Of a stretch of 64,000 nt of DNA, positions 10,479 through 25,447 are shown one piece after another. The notes under the pieces were generated by a model. It was not told where the DNA came from, made no database searches, and worked only from the letters and a program-made list of their open reading frames with translations. Origin of the DNA: Acidobacteriota bacterium (GTDB taxonomy: Bacteria; Acidobacteriota; Vicinamibacteria; Vicinamibacterales; SCN-69-37). The stretch spans positions 124,001 to 188,000 of the forward strand of contig JADYYY010000010.1 of assembly GCA_020853395.1 (NCBI GenBank). Direction: 5' to 3'. How positions within the stretch are numbered: the stretch's first letter is position 1; each line of letters starts with the position of its first letter. Position numbers and translations under genes: made by a program.

Positions 10479-11931
10479 TCAGGCCGCGCCCTGGCTCCTG
10501 ACCGGCGCCGGCAGCATCGAGCTCCCCATGAGATGGGCATCGACGGCGTGCGCCACGCTCCGCCCTTCGGCGATCGCCCACACGATGAGCGACTGCCCGC
10601 GCTGCATGTCGCCGGCGGCGAACACGCCCGGCACGCTGGTCATCCAGCGCTCGTCGGTCCACACGGTGCCGCGCTCGGTCAGTTGCACGCCGAGTTCGGC
10701 CAGCATGCCCTGGTGCTCCGGCCCGAGGAACCCCATCGCGAGCAGCACCAGCTCGGCGGGCATCGTGAACTCGCTGCCTGCGATCGGACGGAACTCCGTG
10801 CGCCCGCCCTCCTGGATTCGCGCGACCTTCACGGCGTGCAACGCACGCACCTGGCCGGCGTCGCCGGAGAACCGGTCGGTCGACACGGAGAACAGGCGTT
10901 CGCCGCCTTCTTCGTGCGCGGCCGAGATCCGGAACACGTTCGGCCATTCCGGCCACGGGTTGTTCGGCGTCCGCTGCTCGGGCGGGCGCGGCAGCAGCTC
11001 GAGCTGCGTGACCGACGCGGCTCCCTGGCGGATCGCCGTGCCGTAGCAGTCGGCGCCGGTGTCCCCGCCGCCGATGATCACGACGTGCTTGCCCTTGGCG
11101 GTGATGAGCTCCCCGGCCGGGACGTGGTCTCCCTCACACACGCGGTTCTGCTGCGTGAGGTACTCCATGGCGAAGTGGATGCCGCCAAGCTCCCGCCCGG
11201 GCACGTTCAGGTTGCGGGGCCAGGCGGCGCCTCCGGCGAGCACCACGGCGTCGAACTGCGACCGCAGCTCGGCCGCCGGGATCGTGACGCCGACGTGCAC
11301 GCCCGTCTTGAACCGGACCCCCTCCGCCTCGAGCACGGCGAGCCGGCGCTCGAGCACGCGCTTCTCCATCTTGAACTCGGGGATCCCGTAGCGCAGCAGG
11401 CCGCCGATCCGGTCATCGCGTTCGAAGACGGTCACGAGATGGCCCGCCCGGTTCAACTGCTGCGCAGCGGCCAGGCCGGCCGGCCCGGATCCGACCACCG
11501 CCACGCGCTTGCCGGTGCGCGCCGCCGGCGGCTCTGGCACGATCCAGCCTTCGTCGAACGCCCGGTCCGCGATCGTCTGCTCGATGGTCTTGATGGTCAC
11601 CGGCTCGTCGTTGATGCTCAGCACGCACGACGCCTCGCAGGGTGCCGGGCACAGGCGGCCGGTCCACTCCGGGAAGTTGTTCGTCGCGTGCAGCCGGTCG
11701 ATGGCCTCGCGCCACCGGTTCCGATACGTCAGGTCGTTCCAGTCCGGGATGAGGTTCCCGAGCGGACAGCCCTGATGGCAGAACGGGATGCTGCAGTCCA
11801 TGCAGCGCGCGCCCTGATTGCGGATGTCCTGTTCCCGAACCGGCAGGTAGATCTCCTGCCAATCGTGCACGCGCTCCGCGACGGGTCGCGCCCTCGGCTT
11901 CGACCGGTGGATCTCGAGGAACCCGGTGATC

Positions 11932-11939
<8 letters not shown>
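10479..11939 (-). CDS. gltD: Glutamate synthase, small (beta) subunit
   Basis: The product is 486 residues. N-terminal cysteine clusters [17 protein letters not shown] and [10 protein letters not shown] bind 4Fe-4S centres. They are followed by an FAD site ([11 protein letters not shown]) and an NADPH site ([10 protein letters not shown]). It feeds electrons from NADPH to GltB for conversion of glutamine plus 2-oxoglutarate to two glutamates. It begins with GTG and overlaps the end of gltB by 8 bp, so translation is coupled. Confidence 0.97.
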
Positions 11940-16518
<4,579 letters not shown>

Positions 16519-16647
16519 AAGCTGTTATCGCCCAGCGGTGCCAGCAAACGTAAGCGGAATTTTCTAATCGGGGGCATGCGTACGGCGTATATCGGGACCG
16601 GAGCCGGGTTCCGAGCCCCCCTACTGTCGTTCCACCCTTCGGAATCC

Positions 16648-17556
16648 CTACTCCCCAGGATCCAGCTTCAACCGAGGCTTGACCTCCTCGAGGATCCGCT
16701 TCATCTCCTGAACCGCGCGGGGCAACCTGGTAGAGCGCGCGTAGACCCAGCCCGTGTCTCGCAGCAGCTTGTGCCCGGCAATCCGGGCGCAGTGGAGCTG
16801 CCCGGCACCGACCTCCCGGGCCACCGCCTGGTACGGCACGATCGAGATCCCCATCCGGATGCGGACGAGCGCCTTGATGATCTCGACGTTCTCGGTCTCG
16901 GTCACGACCTTGGGGGCGATCTGCTCCTTGGCGAAGAACTCCTCGATCGTGCGCCGGCTGTTCGAACCGGCTTCGAACAGCACGAACGGTTGGCGCGTGA
17001 GATCCTCCGGCGCCACGATCTTCTTGCGCGCCAGCGGGTGCTGCGGCGCCGTGACGACCAGCAGTTCTTCCCGGATGACGGGTTCGGCGACGAGACTCTG
17101 GTCGTCGACCGGCAGCGTGACGAGGCCCAGATCCGCCGCGCCGGTTCTGAGCGCGCGGACGACGCGCGGCGTCGGGCCTGGCGTCAGCTTGACCTCGACG
17201 CCGGGATGCGCGCGACGGAACTCCTTGATGAGCGTCGGAAACACGTAGAGACAGACGGTCATCCCGCCCGCCAGGCGCAGCGTCCCGCCGAGCGTCTTCC
17301 GGCTCTCGAGAATCGTGGACTTCGCTTCGGCGATCTCGTCGAATACCCGCCGGCTGAGCGCGAGCAGCGTCGAGCCGGCCGGCGTGATCCGGATCTTGCC
17401 GCTGACCCGCAGGAAGAGCTGCTCCTCGAGCTCCTCCTCGAGCAGGAGGATCTGCCGGCTCACGGCCGACTGCGACAGGTGCAACTGATGGCCGGCCGCC
17501 GTGAACGACCCGGTCTCCGCCACGGCACGCAGAATCTCGAGCTGTCTCAAGTCCAC
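16648..17556 (-). CDS. LysR-family transcriptional regulator
   Basis: The product is 302 residues with an N-terminal winged helix (FTAAGHQLHLSQSAVSRQI, residues 18-36) and a periplasmic-binding-like effector domain from about residue 90. It starts with GTG. It lies 129 bp upstream of gltB on the same strand, so it could regulate gltBD and its own gene, although LysR regulators are more often divergent from their targets. The effector is unknown. The GltB neighbourhood suggests a nitrogen or 2-oxoglutarate role, which is only inference. Confidence 0.9.
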   Translation of the reverse strand: MDLRQLEILRAVAETGSFTAAGHQLHLSQSAVSRQILLLEEELEEQLFLRVSGKIRITPAGSTLLALSRRVFDEIAEAKSTILESRKTLGGTLRLAGGMTVCLYVFPTLIKEFRRAHPGVEVKLTPGPTPRVVRALRTGAADLGLVTLPVDDQSLVAEPVIREELLVVTAPQHPLARKKIVAPEDLTRQPFVLFEAGSNSRRTIEEFFAKEQIAPKVVTETENVEIIKALVRIRMGISIVPYQAVAREVGAGQLHCARIAGHKLLRDTGWVYARSTRLPRAVQEMKRILEEVKPRLKLDPGE

Positions 17557-17686
17557 GGGGAAATTCTATGCGGGTCTCGGCTCGGCTCCGCCTTCGAGTT
17601 CGGCGTCACACCGCGGCGCCCCAACGCCGACTGACCGAATCCGCAGTCACCCAATCGATGCCGGGCCCGCTACTATGAACCGACGC

Positions 17687-18670
17687 ATGGACACGATCCG
17701 CTGGGGCATCATCGGGTGCGGCCGCGTATGTGAAGTGAAGAGCGGGCCGGCGCTGCAGAAGGCGAACGGGTCCGCGCTCGTGGCCGTCACGCGCCGAGAC
17801 CGCGCGAAGGCCGAGGACTTCGCCGCCCGTCACGGCGTCCGGACCGTGCATGCCGACGCCGAGTCGCTCATCGCCGATCCCGACGTCGACGCCGTCTATG
17901 TCGCGACGCCCCCCTCGAGCCACTTGTCGCTCGCGCTCGGCGCGGCGGCGCGAGGCAAGCCCTGCCTGGTCGAGAAGCCGATGGCGCTCACCCACGCGGA
18001 TTGCGTCCAGATGGTCGAGGCGTTTCGTGCGGCGCGCGTCCCGCTCTGGGTCGCCTATTACCGGCGCGCACTACCGCGTTTCAGGCTCGTGCGCCAATTG
18101 CTGGCCGACAACACCATCGGCCAGTTGACGTCGGTCCAGATCAGGCTGAACCGGCCGCTCGCCGACGACGACACGGTCGGCGACTGGCGGCTCGATCCGC
18201 AGGTGGCCGGCGCCGGGCTGTTCTTCGATCTTGGGTCGCACGCCATCGACTTGATCGACTTCCTCGCGGGCCCGGTGACCAGCGCGGCCGGCCTGGCCGT
18301 CAACACGGCTCGCCTCTATCCGCCCGAGGACGTAACCGGCGGCGTCTTCCAGTGCGAGGACCGCGCGATTGCGGTCGGACTCTGGAACTTCAACGCGGCG
18401 GCGCGTGCCGATCACTTGCTGCTCATCGGCACGGGCGGTGAGATCTCCACCGCCGTCTTCGACGACGTGGACGTCGTCGTCACGACTGGCGCGGGAACGA
18501 CGACGCACGCGGTGCGGAATCCGCCGCACGTCCATCAGCCGCTCGTCCAGTGCATCGTCGACGAGCTGCGCGGCGACGGCGTCGCCGAGTCGACCGGCGA
18601 GAGCGCCGCGCGCACCTCGTGGGCGATGGAACAGTGCGTGGCCGCGTACTACGGACGGCGCGCGCGTTGA
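17687..18670 (+). CDS. Gfo/Idh/MocA-family oxidoreductase
   Basis: The product is about 327 residues. An N-terminal Rossmann fold starts with IRWGIIGCGRV. The family's EKPMALT motif follows near residue 97, then the C-terminal substrate domain with GLFFDLGSHAIDLIDFL, whose His is the usual catalytic residue. It is likely an NAD(P)-dependent dehydrogenase of a sugar or cyclitol. ATG 17687 is used because homology starts immediately; ATG 17675 is 12 bp upstream and possible. It converges on the MFS gene and may belong to the same catabolic cluster. Confidence 0.88.
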   Translation: MDTIRWGIIGCGRVCEVKSGPALQKANGSALVAVTRRDRAKAEDFAARHGVRTVHADAESLIADPDVDAVYVATPPSSHLSLALGAAARGKPCLVEKPMALTHADCVQMVEAFRAARVPLWVAYYRRALPRFRLVRQLLADNTIGQLTSVQIRLNRPLADDDTVGDWRLDPQVAGAGLFFDLGSHAIDLIDFLAGPVTSAAGLAVNTARLYPPEDVTGGVFQCEDRAIAVGLWNFNAAARADHLLLIGTGGEISTAVFDDVDVVVTTGAGTTTHAVRNPPHVHQPLVQCIVDELRGDGVAESTGESAARTSWAMEQCVAAYYGRRAR

Positions 18671-18737
18671 TCGGCGCCGGCGGACCGCGGCCGCTCGACC
18701 AGACGTTCGACGAAGAACGGCCTCACCGATTCAGGAA

Positions 18738-20051
18738 TCAGATTCCGTCTATCGGAGTCTCGGCATCCAGGAAGAGCCAGCAGATCGCCCCGGCGAGGTA
18801 AATCGATGCCGAGACCAGAAACGTGGCGGTCCAGTTGTCGCCCGTCCAGGTGAGCAGATACCCGACGAACGTCACCGAGAACGCGCCAGCGATGCTGCCC
18901 ATCGTGTTCATGGCGCCCGAGACGGTGCCGGCATACCGGCCGCCCACGTCCATGGTGCCCGCCCACGCCGGCGGCATGATCAGGTCGTTGAAGAAGCCCG
19001 CGAGGCCCAACACGAACATCGCTCGAACCGGCTCGGCGATCGCGGTGAAGGTGAAGATCGACGCAGATGCGCCCACGAACCCGACGATGGCGACGATGCG
19101 GCGGGCCAGCATGACGCTGCCGACGCGACGCGCGAGCCGGGGCAGGACGGCGGCCGAGACGAGACAGCCGATGCCGCCGAAGAGCAGGGGCAGGCCGGCG
19201 AGCACGGCACCGAGCTGAAAGCTCGTGCCCCGCGCCTCGCGAAGATACGTCGGCAGCCAGTTGACGTAGAACCACCAGCCGTACGCCACGCACATGTACT
19301 GAATCGAGAGCAGCCAGACGGCGCGATGCGAGAAGAGCTGCCTCCATGGCACACCGCGGTGGGCGACGCGCCGTTCCGACGCAGACGGCAACAGCGCCAG
19401 CTCGGCGCGATTGACCGAGGGATGCTCGCTCGGATCGTCGCGGAACCACCGGTAGAACACCACGGCCCAGACGACGCCGAGCACGCCGAAGATCTCGAAC
19501 GCTCGCCGCCAGGACACGGTGACGATCAGCCAGAGCACGAGGGTCGGCGTCAGCGCCGCGCTCAGCCGGGTCGCGAGCCACACGAACGCCTGTGCTCGTT
19601 CGCGTTCGCCCTTTGGCAGCCACCCCGTGAGGGTGCGCGTGATGCTGGGGAAGGCGCCGGCCTCGCCGGCGCCGAAGAGACCGCGCACCAGAATCAGCGA
19701 CGTTGCGCCCGCGGCCCATCCGGTGGCCGCCGTGAACGTCGACCACCAGAGCACGATCCTCATGAGGACCTTGCGCGGGCCGATCCGATCCGCGAGCCAG
19801 CCTCCAGGGATCTCGAATGCCGCATAGGCGTAGCCGAAGATCGCCAGCGCCCAGCCCAGCTCGACGCGCGACAGCCCGAGGTCCTGAGAGATGAACGGCG
19901 CCGCCTGCGAGATCGCCACGCGGTCGATGTACGTGATGAGCGCGAGCACCACGCAGAACGCCACCGTGACGTGGCGCGCCCGCGACGGGCGTGATGACGG
20001 GAGCGCAGGCGATGCGGCTCGTGCGTGCCGTTCGGTCGCAAGCTCCGTCAC
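18738..20051 (-). CDS. MFS transporter, ACS (hexuronate/organic anion) type
   Basis: This 437-residue protein has 12 predicted membrane spans. It shows the early ITYIDRVAIS segment and the GWLADRIGPRKVLM loop typical of the anion:cation symporter family, which takes up hexuronates, glucarate, phthalate and similar acids. The GTG start at 20051 is preceded by GAGGAG at good spacing. It is followed in the minus-strand direction by no further gene on that strand, and lies next to FAH, SDR and ThuA genes. Uptake of a sugar acid for that pathway is therefore likely. Confidence 0.9.
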   Translation of the reverse strand: MTELATERHARAASPALPSSRPSRARHVTVAFCVVLALITYIDRVAISQAAPFISQDLGLSRVELGWALAIFGYAYAAFEIPGGWLADRIGPRKVLMRIVLWWSTFTAATGWAAGATSLILVRGLFGAGEAGAFPSITRTLTGWLPKGERERAQAFVWLATRLSAALTPTLVLWLIVTVSWRRAFEIFGVLGVVWAVVFYRWFRDDPSEHPSVNRAELALLPSASERRVAHRGVPWRQLFSHRAVWLLSIQYMCVAYGWWFYVNWLPTYLREARGTSFQLGAVLAGLPLLFGGIGCLVSAAVLPRLARRVGSVMLARRIVAIVGFVGASASIFTFTAIAEPVRAMFVLGLAGFFNDLIMPPAWAGTMDVGGRYAGTVSGAMNTMGSIAGAFSVTFVGYLLTWTGDNWTATFLVSASIYLAGAICWLFLDAETPIDGI

Positions 20052-20161
20052 AGGTCACTCCTCGGGTCAGGCTTGTGGTCAGGCTCACGGCTTACGGGGC
20101 GAGCTCGACTGCTCCTTGCATCCATTGCTCCACCATACGCGCGGAGCGGTAGCCTCGAGTC

Positions 20162-21001
20162 TCAACTGACGACGCGCTGCTGCTGCTCTCCGAGGCCGGC
20201 GACGCCGAGCCGCATCACGTCTCCGGCACGGAGGAAACGCTGCGGCTTCTGTCCCATCCCGACGCCCGGCGGCGTGCCGGTCGCGATGACGTCACCCGGT
20301 TGCAGGCTCATGAACCGGCTGATGAAGCTGACGATCGTGGGGACGCCGAAGATCATCGTCTTCGTCGAGCCATGCTGAACACGCTCGCCGTTCACCTCGA
20401 GCCACAGAGCGAGGTCATTCCAGTTTCCGACCTCGTCGGTGGTCACGAGCCACGGGCCGATCGGTCCGAACGTGTCGGCGCTCTTCCCCTTCAGCCACTG
20501 TCCCGTCCCTTCGAGCTGAAACGCCCGCTCGGACACGTCGTTGACGACGCAGAACCCGGCGACGTGCGCGATCGCCTCGTCCTCCGAGACGTACTTGGTG
20601 TGCGACCCGATCACGATGCCGAGCTCGACTTCCCAATCCGTCTTCTCGGATCCACGAGGCAACACCACGTCGTCGTATGGGCCGTTGATGCACGAGACGG
20701 CCTTCGTGAACAGGATCGGTTCCCGCGGCACCGCGGCGCCAGACTCCTTCGCGTGATCGGCGTAGTTCAGCCCGACGCCGATGAACTTGCCGACGGCGCC
20801 CACGCACGGGCCGATCCTCGGCGAGCCCGACACGAGCGGCAGCGATTCGGAATCAATGGCCTCGAGACGTTTCAGCGACGCCGGTGTCAGCACTTCCCCG
20901 GCGATGTCAGGGACCTCGTGCGACAGATCCCGGATACGCCCGTGCGCATCGAGCATTCCCGGCTTCTCTTGTCCACGGGGACCATACCGCAACAGCTTCA
21001 T
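20162..21001 (-). CDS. Fumarylacetoacetate hydrolase-family protein (sugar-acid pathway type)
   Basis: The product is 279 residues with the N-terminal MKLLRYGPRGQEKPG segment found in the 2,4-diketo-3-deoxy-L-fuconate hydrolase and ureidoglycolate-lyase-like branch. The catalytic core IGVGLNYADHAKESG is followed by the metal-binding acidic residues around DWEVELGIVIG. GGAG precedes the ATG. It probably hydrolyses a C-C bond in a keto-deoxy sugar acid or acts as a dehydratase. Its neighbours, an SDR and an ACS transporter, support a sugar-acid route. Confidence 0.85.
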   Translation of the reverse strand: MKLLRYGPRGQEKPGMLDAHGRIRDLSHEVPDIAGEVLTPASLKRLEAIDSESLPLVSGSPRIGPCVGAVGKFIGVGLNYADHAKESGAAVPREPILFTKAVSCINGPYDDVVLPRGSEKTDWEVELGIVIGSHTKYVSEDEAIAHVAGFCVVNDVSERAFQLEGTGQWLKGKSADTFGPIGPWLVTTDEVGNWNDLALWLEVNGERVQHGSTKTMIFGVPTIVSFISRFMSLQPGDVIATGTPPGVGMGQKPQRFLRAGDVMRLGVAGLGEQQQRVVS

Positions 21002-21066
21002 TCGGGCTCCTTCGATGTCGGATTACGGCTCACGGCCTACGACGTACGGCTTCCGGCTGCCAGATG

Positions 21067-21849
21067 TCATCTGGCCGTCCAGCCTCCGTCCACGAACAGC
21101 GCGCTGCCGGTGACGAACGACGACGCGTCGGAGGCGAGAAACACGATGGCGCCGCCGAGCTCGTAGGGTTCTCCCCAGCGTCCCATCGGAATCTGCGCGA
21201 TGAATTCCTGGTACTTCACGGGATCGTCGAGCAGCGTGCGGTTCAGCTCCGTGCCGAACGGGCCGGGACAGAGCGAGTTGACGGTGACGCCCGTGCCGGC
21301 CCATTCGAGCGCGAGCGTGCGCGTCAGGTTCATGATGCCGGCCTTCGACGACGCGTATGGCGTCCGGCCCGCCATGCCGACGGCGCCGAGGATGGATCCC
21401 ATGTTGATGATCCGCCCCCATCCGCGCGCCACCATGCCGGGGCCGAACGCGCGAGCGCAGAGAAACGGCCCCTTCAAGTTCGTGTCGATCACGGCGTCCC
21501 AGTCCGCCTCGGTCAACTGCTGGATCGGCCCGCGGATGTTGATGCCGGCGTTGTTCACGAGCACGTCGACGTGCCCGACGGTGTCCTCGAGATCTTTCGC
21601 AAGCCGCTCGACGTCCTCCAATCGCGTCACGTCGACCTGGAACGCGCTGACGCGCCGACCCGTCGCGGCGGCAATCTGACGGCCGGCGGCGTCGCAGCGT
21701 GCGCGATCGCGGCCGGCGAGCGCAACGTCGGCGCCGGCCTCCGCGAGCGCCATGGCCATCGACGTCCCGAGGCCGCGAGCGCCACCGGTGACGAGCGCGA
21801 GCCTTCCGTCGAGCCGAAAACCGTCGAGCACCTGGCGATGTGTGGTCAT
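21067..21849 (-). CDS. Short-chain dehydrogenase/reductase (gluconate 5-dehydrogenase-like)
   Basis: The product is 260 residues. It has the TGGARGLG cofactor motif near residue 22, NNAG near 93, catalytic Ser in NMGSILG and the YASSK pair (Tyr and Lys). The C-terminal [13 protein letters not shown] is typical of classical SDRs. Its closest general resemblance is to gluconate/2-deoxy-sugar-acid dehydrogenases. It lies between FAH and ThuA genes with short gaps and probably oxidises the same sugar acid. Confidence 0.87.
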   Translation of the reverse strand: MTTHRQVLDGFRLDGRLALVTGGARGLGTSMAMALAEAGADVALAGRDRARCDAAGRQIAAATGRRVSAFQVDVTRLEDVERLAKDLEDTVGHVDVLVNNAGINIRGPIQQLTEADWDAVIDTNLKGPFLCARAFGPGMVARGWGRIINMGSILGAVGMAGRTPYASSKAGIMNLTRTLALEWAGTGVTVNSLCPGPFGTELNRTLLDDPVKYQEFIAQIPMGRWGEPYELGGAIVFLASDASSFVTGSALFVDGGWTAR

Positions 21850-21885
21850 GCGTGCGGAAACAACGAAATGGCCGAGAGTCCGATG

Positions 21886-22758
21886 CTATGGCGTGGCGCC
21901 ACGCGCCGGCGCACCAGCCCGGCCGCCACGCCCCGCGGCACCGCCTCCGCGCGCCGGCGGCGTGCGCACGGTCAGCAGCGAATCGACGGGCGCCTTGGCC
22001 GCCCAGGCGATGCCGCGCAGGATCATCGGCTGCACGCGAGCATCGGCGAAATTCGCGTAGGCGTGGCCCTGCATCCAGACGAACGCACGGGAGGGCTGGC
22101 CGCCGAACATCGTGCGCTCGTACGTCCAGACCTGCGGCACGACTTCGCCGGACGATGGCATCGGCGCGGTCGCCAGCACGTGGATCTTCGGCGACTCCGA
22201 CCATGTCATCTTGAAGAACGCCTCGTCGTCGATCTCGAAGTCCGACAGCCCCTGCATGATGGGGTGCGCCTTGTCCGTAATCGTGTACTTGATCTTGCCG
22301 GCCGAGAAGTTCACTTCGCCGTGCTTCTTGGCGCCACCCACGACGGACGAGTAGAACGCGGGATCGTCGCCGCAGAGCGTGTCGTGAAAACTGACGAGCC
22401 CGCCGCCGCGCTTGATGAACGACTCGAGCACCGCCTTCTCGTCGGCCGTCATGTAGCCGGAATCACCTTTGTACATCACGATGACGTCGACGCTCGCGAG
22501 CTCCTGCGCCGTGGGAAAGTGAAGTCCGCCATCGACGACGGCGCCCCGAGCCGTGAGCACGTTGCTCCAGTCCGCGAGAAACTGCGGGTAGTCGTGGAGC
22601 CCAGGGCCGTGCGTCTTCAGACCGCCGCGAATGTACACGCGGATGGGTCTTCCCTCCATCGCCGGCGCGGCGCCGGACGGCACAGGCGGCTGCTGCGCCG
22701 CCATTGGCGTGAGCGCCGCAACGGCGAGTGCTGTCAGGCAGAACAGATGGACCTTCAT
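21886..22758 (-). CDS. Secreted ThuA-domain protein
   Basis: The product is about 290 residues. A signal peptide (residues 1-21) is followed by a ThuA-like glutamine-amidotransferase fold with RGGLKTHGPGLHDY, MYKGDSGYM and GGGLVSFHD. It ends in a Gly/Arg/Ala-rich tail. ThuA was named for trehalose utilisation; in acidobacteria and planctomycetes it commonly travels with cytochrome c/beta-propeller dehydrogenases, as here. ATG 22758 is chosen for its GGAGGAG ribosome site and signal peptide. The biochemical role is unknown. Confidence 0.86.
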   Translation of the reverse strand: MKVHLFCLTALAVAALTPMAAQQPPVPSGAAPAMEGRPIRVYIRGGLKTHGPGLHDYPQFLADWSNVLTARGAVVDGGLHFPTAQELASVDVIVMYKGDSGYMTADEKAVLESFIKRGGGLVSFHDTLCGDDPAFYSSVVGGAKKHGEVNFSAGKIKYTITDKAHPIMQGLSDFEIDDEAFFKMTWSESPKIHVLATAPMPSSGEVVPQVWTYERTMFGGQPSRAFVWMQGHAYANFADARVQPMILRGIAWAAKAPVDSLLTVRTPPARGGGAAGRGGRAGAPARGATP

Positions 22759-22774
22759 AGCGGCTCCTCCAGTG

Positions 22775-25447
22775 TCACTGCTGCGCACCGCGGCCGGCGC
22801 CGCCTCGGCCGCCACGGCCGGCCGGAGGCTGCAGCTCCACATCGGTCCACGGCTTCGTGCGTCCTCGCGTGAGCCCGCGTACCTCGGCGACGTCGAGCGG
22901 GTTGATCGGCGACGCGGCGTGTCCCCAGGCTCGCCGCACGTACGTCAGCACCGCGGCCACGTCCTCGTCCCTCATGGTCGCGCCGGCGGGCGGCATGAGA
23001 CCGAGGCTGCCCTCTTTGCCGCTCAGCATGATACGAGACAGCGCCGTGCCGTCGGGCGCCGTCACGAACGGCGATCCGACGAGATTCGCGCCGAGCCGGT
23101 CTCGACCGCGCCCATCGTCGTTGTGGCACCCGGCGCAAACGTTCCGGTAGATCTCCGCACCCGCAGCGTAGCGCTTCTGCTGTTCGACTGTGAGCGGCGT
23201 CGCCGGCACGACCGGCGCCGGCCGTCCAGGCCAGTCGAGTCTGGCGACGACGGCGGCGGCCGCACCGGCCAAGGGCCCGTTGCCGCGCGCAAGCACGGTC
23301 AACGATGCCGGCTCGGCTGGCAGCGACACGCCCCGACCTGGCGCGAGGGTGACGCGACCGCCTGGCGCGCTGATACCGGGCAGTCCGCTGCCACTTCGTC
23401 CGCGGCCACCGCCTGCGGCCGGAAGCGCGGCATCCAGCCCTTGGAGCAGCGCCCGCCGCCTCCAGAGAGGTTGGTGCTCGTCCGCAACTGCGGCGACCAG
23501 CCGCTGCACGTCAGCCGCGACGCCAGACTTCGTGATCGCCGCGGCCAGCATCGCGACGGCATCAGACGACACCGGCCGCGCACGATCCGTCGTCAACTGA
23601 TCGAGGACGCGCGATTCCAACCCGTGCAGGCCGCTGAGGACGGCATCGACGACGACCGGATCGTCGCCGAGCCGAAGCAACAGCAGGCGCGCAGGATCGA
23701 TCCGCGCCTCCTCCGGAAGCTCACCCATGGAGGCGGCGAGCTGACGCCGCACGCTCCAACTGCGGTCGTCCAAACGGCTCAGCACCGCGGTGCTCAGTGC
23801 ATGGCCCGGCACTCGCAGCCAGCGCTCGGCGATCTTCACCGCGCCGGCCCGCACGTCGGCGGAGTTGTCCTCCAACGCTTGCCCGACGAGCTCCGGACGG
23901 ATTGCCTCGAGTCCCGCCAAAGTCCACAACGCGTGCAGGCGGGTGCGCCAGTCTGGCGCCGTGGTGACGAGGCGCTCGAGCGCCAACGCGATCGAGCGAT
24001 CGCCGCGCTGGACGAGCAACTGCTGCGCGGTATCGCGCCACCAGCCGTTCGGATGTGCAAGCGTCTGCACGAGCTGTCCCGCCGTGAACCGGCTGAGCTT
24101 GGGGGCAGGACCGCGCCGGCCGGCGTCGTTCCCGTGGACCACGCGCCAGATCCGGCCCTTTGCGACGGGCATCAAGAGATCGTGGGCCTTGATGTAGTCG
24201 GTCAGATACTCGGACCAGAGTCCGCCGGCCTGCACGACGCCGCGATACATGTCGACGACGTACATCGTGCCGTCGGGAGCCGACGCCAGGCTCACCGGAC
24301 GGAATCGCTCGTCGGACGACGCGAGGAACTCGCCGCGCGCGTAGCCGTTCACGGCGGTCAGCCGTCCGGAGCCGTCGTCGACGATGCGCAGTCGATGCAC
24401 GAGATTGGTCGGCGAATCGGTGATGAACGCGTTGCCCCAGAGATCCTTCGGATAGCGGTCGCCACGATAGATGGTCGGCGTCCCGGCCCCCTGGATGACG
24501 ATCGACGATCCGTCGGCGCGGAAGAACGGCCCCGGGTGCCGATAGCCGCGATTGACGCCGACGGTCGGACGTACGGGATAGACGATCGCGGCGGACTGCT
24601 CGATCAGCAGCTCGAACAACCCTCGCGTGCGGACGAGATTCGGGTTCCGCAGGAAATAGCGCGACGGCGTGTAATCCACGTACAGCGGCGAGTCGTTGAC
24701 GTTGCGGTACACGCGCCCGGCGTCGTCCTGCGAAATCAGCCACTGGCCGCGGCTGAGCGCAGGCACCGGCTCGAACTTGCCGCCGGCGTAGCGAAGGTCG
24801 AAGGTGTGCTCGGACGAGTAGAGGACGTTGTCCATCGCCCAGAGCACGCTGTTCGCGTTGTGCTCGATGTTGCCGCTGGCGTTGCCGTACGTGCTGGTGA
24901 CGAGCGTCTTCGCGTCGGCTTTCAGATCGCCGTCGACGTCCGTGAACAGCCACAGGTTCGGCGGCTCGCCGACGAGCACGCCTCGCTCGAGCACCTTCAG
25001 GGCGCGCGGCATCACCAGCTCGTCGGCAAACACCGTCCGCTTGTCCATCCGGCCGTCGTCATCGGTGTCCTCGAGCACGACGACGCGGTTGATCGGCTCA
25101 CGCGAGTCGCGGCCGGACAGGTCGGGCAGGAACGCCGGCATCTCGATCGCCCAGAGGCGGCCGTCGGCGTCGAAGTCGATGATGATCGGAGACTCGATCA
25201 AGGGCTCCGCTGCGACCAGCTCGACGCGAAACCCCGGCGGTACGGAGAACGTCTGCCGCTCTTCTTCTGGTGAGAGCGCCGGCGAATGTGCGCGCTGTGC
25301 CGGTCGCGGCGGCGGCCACATGTTGCCTGGCACGGCCGCGGACTGCTGCGCGGTCGGCGCTTCGTTCCCAGCGGCAACCAGCAACATCGCGCAAACGAAG
25401 GACACGGCGAACGCGAGACCAGGACGTGAACGGGGGCCGGCCTTCAT
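22775..25447 (-). CDS. Secreted PVC-type beta-propeller dehydrogenase with HEAT region and cytochrome c domain
   Basis: This 890-residue secreted protein starts with a signal peptide. A membrane-bound-dehydrogenase beta-propeller of the TIGR02604 type follows (about residues 60-480), beginning with PPGFRVELVAAEPLI. A HEAT-like helical stretch (about 500-720) leads to a C-terminal cytochrome c domain with the haem motif CAGCH near residue 775. It should oxidise an unidentified sugar or alcohol in the periplasm and pass electrons to its own haem. Its start overlaps the stop of the next dehydrogenase gene by 4 bp, indicating one operon. Confidence 0.86.
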   Translation of the reverse strand: MKAGPRSRPGLAFAVSFVCAMLLVAAGNEAPTAQQSAAVPGNMWPPPRPAQRAHSPALSPEEERQTFSVPPGFRVELVAAEPLIESPIIIDFDADGRLWAIEMPAFLPDLSGRDSREPINRVVVLEDTDDDGRMDKRTVFADELVMPRALKVLERGVLVGEPPNLWLFTDVDGDLKADAKTLVTSTYGNASGNIEHNANSVLWAMDNVLYSSEHTFDLRYAGGKFEPVPALSRGQWLISQDDAGRVYRNVNDSPLYVDYTPSRYFLRNPNLVRTRGLFELLIEQSAAIVYPVRPTVGVNRGYRHPGPFFRADGSSIVIQGAGTPTIYRGDRYPKDLWGNAFITDSPTNLVHRLRIVDDGSGRLTAVNGYARGEFLASSDERFRPVSLASAPDGTMYVVDMYRGVVQAGGLWSEYLTDYIKAHDLLMPVAKGRIWRVVHGNDAGRRGPAPKLSRFTAGQLVQTLAHPNGWWRDTAQQLLVQRGDRSIALALERLVTTAPDWRTRLHALWTLAGLEAIRPELVGQALEDNSADVRAGAVKIAERWLRVPGHALSTAVLSRLDDRSWSVRRQLAASMGELPEEARIDPARLLLLRLGDDPVVVDAVLSGLHGLESRVLDQLTTDRARPVSSDAVAMLAAAITKSGVAADVQRLVAAVADEHQPLWRRRALLQGLDAALPAAGGGRGRSGSGLPGISAPGGRVTLAPGRGVSLPAEPASLTVLARGNGPLAGAAAAVVARLDWPGRPAPVVPATPLTVEQQKRYAAGAEIYRNVCAGCHNDDGRGRDRLGANLVGSPFVTAPDGTALSRIMLSGKEGSLGLMPPAGATMRDEDVAAVLTYVRRAWGHAASPINPLDVAEVRGLTRGRTKPWTDVELQPPAGRGGRGGAGRGAQQ

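Noticed and set aside
16519-16647. GTGCCA on plus strand upstream of gltB as a sigma-54 promoter
   Set aside because: The GC doublet is one base out of register, which sigma-54 does not tolerate well.
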